Positions 5,465-8,645 of a stretch of DNA of 8,645 nt are shown in pieces. Both the position numbers and the translations under genes were made by a program. The DNA comes from JBBDNV01 sp040877415 (GTDB lineage Bacteria; Planctomycetota; Planctomycetia; Pirellulales; PALSA-1355). The notes beneath the pieces were generated by a model. That model saw only the letters and a program-made list of their open reading frames with translations. It was not told the DNA's origin and made no database searches. The DNA is taken from contig JBBDNV010000008.1 of NCBI GenBank assembly GCA_040877415.1, forward strand, positions 1 to 8,645. Reading direction: 5' to 3'. Each line of letters opens with the position of its first letter. Positions within the stretch are counted from its first letter, which is position 1.

Positions 5465-5541
5465 GGAACGTTCGTATTAGCCCCCCACGCTTCGGGCGGC
5501 GTCGAAAGAGCGCCGCGCCATAGTCCCTCCGAGCTGGCCCC

Positions 5542-8500
5542 ATGCTTAAGGCGCTCGAACTCGTCGGCTTCAAAAGCTTTGCCGACAAAACGCGACTCGA
5601 GTTTCCCCCCGGCATCACCGTGGTGGTCGGTCCGAACGGCTCGGGCAAGTCGAATATCGTCGACGCCATCAAGTGGGTGCTGGGTGAGCAGAGCGTCAAG
5701 AGTCTGCGCGGCAAGGAGATGGCCGACGTCATTTTCAACGGCTCTTCGACGCGGCGGGCGCTGAACACGGCCGAAACCACGCTCGTGTTCGACAATTCGC
5801 AGCGACTACTGGGGATCGACACGCAGGACGTGCACATTACGCGGCGGGTCTATCGCAGCGGCGAAGGGGAATACCTGATCAATCGGCAGCCCTGCCGGCT
5901 GCGCGACATTCGCGACCTGTTCGCCGGCACCGGGGTGGCCACCGAAGCGTACAGCGTCATCGAGCAGGGCAAAGTCGACATCCTGCTGCAATCGTCGCCC
6001 CGCGACAGACGGCTGATCTTCGAGGAGGCCGCCGGCATCAGCCGCTTCAAGGCCAAGAAGATCGAAACCATGCGCCGGCTGGAGCGCGTCGACCAAAACC
6101 TGCTGCGGCTGTCGGATATCGTCGACGAAGTCGACAACCGGCTGCGCGCCGTGCGGATGCAGGCCAGCAAGGCGCGCAAGTACAAGGAATACGCCGATCG
6201 GCTGCAAGCGCTGCGCACGCAGACCGGCTCGGCCGACTGGCGCAAGCTGACCGCCCAACTGGAAGAGCTGGAAAGCGAGCTCAAAGCGGCCAACGAGGAA
6301 AACGCGCTGTTGACGGCGCAGGCCGAATCGCTGGAAACGCAGGCCTTTGCGCTGGAGTCGCAGATTGCCGAATCGGACACGGCGATGCGCGCCAGCGAAA
6401 ACCGGATCGCGCAAAACCGCGAGCGGATTGCCGCGCACGAATCGTCGATCGAGCACGAGCGGCGCCGCGCGCGGGACCTCGAGGAAGAAGTCGCCCGCTA
6501 CCGGCGACAATTGACCTCGATGAGCTCGCGCGCCGTCGATTTGCAGCAACAACTGCTGGAGATTAACCAGGATCTCGAATCGGCCCAGCGCGATCATCGC
6601 GAAGTCGCGCGGCGACTGGCCGAGGAGGAGCGCGGATTGACCAAGCTCACCGCGCAGGTCGACGAGCTGCGCTCGGAGAACGAGCAGCGCCGCGCCGCGC
6701 ACCTCGCGCAAATGCGGGCCGCCGCCGCGCTGTCGAGCCAGACCAGCGCGCTCGAGTCGAAAGTGGCCGCCGGCGGCGTGGCGCGCGATCGGGGCGGCAA
6801 GCGGTTGGCCGAGCTGGCGGCGGCCCGAGAGTCGCTCGAACTGGACGTTGCACGGAAGCGCGAAACCGTAGGCCGGCTGGCCGAGTCGTGCCACGAAAAG
6901 CAAACCGATCTCGAACAGCTTCAAGCCACGCTGGCCGAGCATCGTGCCCTCGAAGCCGCGGCGCAGCAGGAACTGGGACACTTGCGCGAGCGCGCCAGCG
7001 GAGCCAGGGAGCGCGCCGCCGTGCTCGAGGAACTGGAAAAGCGGCTCGAAGGGCTGGGCGCCGGAGTGAAGCAACTGCTCAGCGACGCGCGGTCGGCCAC
7101 GAGCGGGCCGCTTACGCAGATTCGCGGACTGGTGGCCGACTTGCTGCACGTCAATTTCGAAACGGCGCCGCTGGTGGAAGTGGCGCTTGGGGAAATGGCC
7201 CAATGTCTGGTCGTGGCCGACGGGCGGCAGTGGCTGGTTCAATGGCAAGACTTGCCGACTTTGGGCGGACGCGTCGGGTTTATCCGGCTGGACGCCCCGC
7301 CGGCCAAGACGCACCTCGACCATGTCGATTTGCACGGTCAGCCGGGCGTGCTGGGCCGGGCCGACGAGTTCGTCGAGACCGCGCCCCAATTCGCCGCGCT
7401 GGCCAGGCGGTTGTTGGGCCGCACCTGGTTCGTCGACGATCTGGCTCGGGCGCTTGCACTTGCGGAGTCGACGGGCCGGGGTATCGCGCTGGTGACCCGC
7501 GCGGGCGAAATGCTGGCGGCTGACGGCACGCTGTTCGTCGGTCCGCGGCACGCGTCGAGCGGTCTGATCTCCCGGCGCAGCGAGCTGCGCGCGCTCGGGC
7601 GGCAGCTCGCACTCTTGACGGACGAGATCGACAAACAGGCCCAGCGCTGCGCCGTGCTCGCGGCGCAAATCGCCGACGAGGATCGCAGGCAGCGGAAGCT
7701 GGCGGCCGAGCATCGCCAATTGAGCGAGGAACTGGCCGGCGCGCGGTCGCAGGCCACGGCGGCGGAAGAACGCCACGCGCAATGGCAAAATCAGCACGCC
7801 GCGGCGGAAATGGAGCTCGCCACCGCCGAAAGCGAGCACCAACGGGCCGCGACTGCGTTCGACGAGGCGCGCCGACAACTCGCCAAGGTCGAGCGCTCGG
7901 TGGCCGAGCTCGAATGCGGCGTCCAGGAAGGCACCCAGCGGGCCAACCAGTTGGAGCAGGCGCGCCAGCGCTTCAGCCGCGAGGCGGGCGCCACGAAAAT
8001 CGAAGTGGTCAAAAGCGAACAGCGGCTCGCCCACCTGCGCAGCCAGAAGAACCAGCTCGAGCGCGACCAGCAGGAACGCGGCCGGGCGCTGGCCGACAGC
8101 CGCTCGCACCTGGAAATCTGCCTGGAGAGGCTGCGAGACGCGGAGCGCAACGTGCTCGCCGCCGAGTCGGAAACCGCCGAATTGTATCTGCGCAAGGAAT
8201 CGTTCGCGGCCCAAGCCGTCGGCCAGGTCGAGCAGCGCGAAAGTTGGCGCGAGCGCAAGGCGCAGCTTGCCGGCGACGCGCAGCGGATGCGGGCCAAAAT
8301 CCGCAAGCTGGAAACGAAGCTGCATGCCAAGGACCTGGCCGCCGGTGAAGTGCGGCACGAGCGCACCACGCTGGCCGATCGACTGCGCGAGGATTATGGG
8401 ATCGAGCTGGCCGATCTGGAGCATCAGCCCTCGGCCGAGGAGCTGCACCGGCGCGAAGAGGTGGAACGCGAAATCTCCGATCTGCGCAGCAAGCTCAACA

Positions 8501-8645
8501 GCATCGGCGGAGTGAATCTCGACGCCTTGGCGGAGCTCGAGGATCTCGAAACGCGGTTCGGCACGCTCTCGGCCCAGCACCAGGATCTATCGAGCGCCAA
8601 GGCCTCGCTCGAATCGATCATCGCCAAGATCAACGCCGACAGCCG
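5542..8645 (+). CDS. smc: Chromosome segregation protein SMC (3' end outside window)
   Basis: SMC is the ABC-type ATPase that, with ScpA and ScpB, forms the bacterial condensin which loads on DNA and organises and segregates chromosomes. About 1034 codons are present; the usual length is near 1180, so the C-terminal half of the head (ABC signature and Walker B) is missing only because the window ends. The N-terminus LVGFKSFADKT leads to the Walker A motif GPNGSGKS (30-37) and the Q-loop VLGEQS (46-51). YSVIEQGKVD (137-146) and RLIFEEAAGISRFKAKKIE (157-175) complete the N-terminal head. A long heptad coiled coil runs to about 507, the hinge spans about 508-680 (GGRVGFIRLD, LLGRTWFVDDL), and the return coil reaches the characteristic IGGVNLDALAELEDLETRF close to the edge. 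The hinge motif reads DGTLFVGP (661-668) where two conserved glycines are expected. ATG 5542 is chosen because it gives the normal SMC N-terminus; the Shine-Dalgarno sequence is weak (GAG at 5531). Confidence 0.96.
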   Translation, partial: MLKALELVGFKSFADKTRLEFPPGITVVVGPNGSGKSNIVDAIKWVLGEQSVKSLRGKEMADVIFNGSSTRRALNTAETTLVFDNSQRLLGIDTQDVHITRRVYRSGEGEYLINRQPCRLRDIRDLFAGTGVATEAYSVIEQGKVDILLQSSPRDRRLIFEEAAGISRFKAKKIETMRRLERVDQNLLRLSDIVDEVDNRLRAVRMQASKARKYKEYADRLQALRTQTGSADWRKLTAQLEELESELKAANEENALLTAQAESLETQAFALESQIAESDTAMRASENRIAQNRERIAAHESSIEHERRRARDLEEEVARYRRQLTSMSSRAVDLQQQLLEINQDLESAQRDHREVARRLAEEERGLTKLTAQVDELRSENEQRRAAHLAQMRAAAALSSQTSALESKVAAGGVARDRGGKRLAELAAARESLELDVARKRETVGRLAESCHEKQTDLEQLQATLAEHRALEAAAQQELGHLRERASGARERAAVLEELEKRLEGLGAGVKQLLSDARSATSGPLTQIRGLVADLLHVNFETAPLVEVALGEMAQCLVVADGRQWLVQWQDLPTLGGRVGFIRLDAPPAKTHLDHVDLHGQPGVLGRADEFVETAPQFAALARRLLGRTWFVDDLARALALAESTGRGIALVTRAGEMLAADGTLFVGPRHASSGLISRRSELRALGRQLALLTDEIDKQAQRCAVLAAQIADEDRRQRKLAAEHRQLSEELAGARSQATAAEERHAQWQNQHAAAEMELATAESEHQRAATAFDEARRQLAKVERSVAELECGVQEGTQRANQLEQARQRFSREAGATKIEVVKSEQRLAHLRSQKNQLERDQQERGRALADSRSHLEICLERLRDAERNVLAAESETAELYLRKESFAAQAVGQVEQRESWRERKAQLAGDAQRMRAKIRKLETKLHAKDLAAGEVRHERTTLADRLREDYGIELADLEHQPSAEELHRREEVEREISDLRSKLNSIGGVNLDALAELEDLETRFGTLSAQHQDLSSAKASLESIIAKINADS

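Noticed and set aside
3649..5523. A 624-codon plus-strand frame overlapping the FlgI-like gene
   Set aside because: It is Arg/Pro/Gly-rich with no hydrophobic core or motif, typical of an out-of-frame reading of a GC-rich gene.
5806..8580. A 924-codon minus-strand open frame opposite smc
   Set aside because: The sense strand carries Walker A, hinge and coiled-coil motifs. The antisense frame is Leu/Ala/Gln/Arg-rich, mirroring SMC coiled-coil codons. Long antisense frames are expected when third positions are mostly G/C.

Overview
The window is GC-rich, densely coded bacterial chromosome, with all confident genes on the + strand. No single marker fixes the taxon. A P-ring (FlgI)-like lipoprotein with HEAT repeats and no flagellar neighbours, start codons that mostly lack Shine-Dalgarno sequences, and the SMC hinge variant together suggest a planctomycete, possibly of the Pirellulales type. 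This is inference from recall and not a database result. The region reads as mostly core housekeeping genes with a few odd lineage-specific pieces; I see no phage, insertion sequence, CRISPR array, tRNA or rRNA.

Left part (1-1317): the C-terminal end of a carbon-nitrogen hydrolase (nitrilase superfamily) overlaps a complete NAD+ synthase gene by 11 bp. The pair looks like a split glutamine-dependent NAD+ synthetase, with the amidase feeding ammonia to the synthase. A 222-bp gap follows. It holds a weak hairpin and a short, coding-like ORF of 36 codons on the minus strand that may be a small gene or a gene remnant.

Middle part (1318-3406): a class II DnaJ/CbpA-type co-chaperone, a 104-aa membrane protein and the RNase P protein gene rnpA overlap by 7 and 4 bp and look translationally coupled. 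After a 207-bp gap with a good sigma70-type promoter comes yidD, the membrane-insertion efficiency factor. rnpA and yidD are a classic pair, but their usual partner rpmH is not upstream: dnaJ and the membrane protein are there. yidC is not seen within the window.

Right part (3407-8645): a strong-looking promoter and a leader with two predicted hairpins precede the 569-aa FlgI-like/HEAT lipoprotein gene. A GC-rich inverted repeat and an extended -10 element lie between it and smc, the chromosome condensation ATPase. smc runs off the right edge after about 1034 codons, before the C-terminal half of the ATPase head.

No gene-free stretch exceeds 300 bases; the four gaps are 1096-1317, 2960-3166, 3407-3640 and 5351-5541, and their contents are listed. 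The most unusual items are the FlgI-like/HEAT lipoprotein with its structured leader, the unrecognised coupled membrane protein, the small minus-strand ORF, and a -10-like motif followed by GG (TAAAATGG/TATAATGG) before three of the genes.
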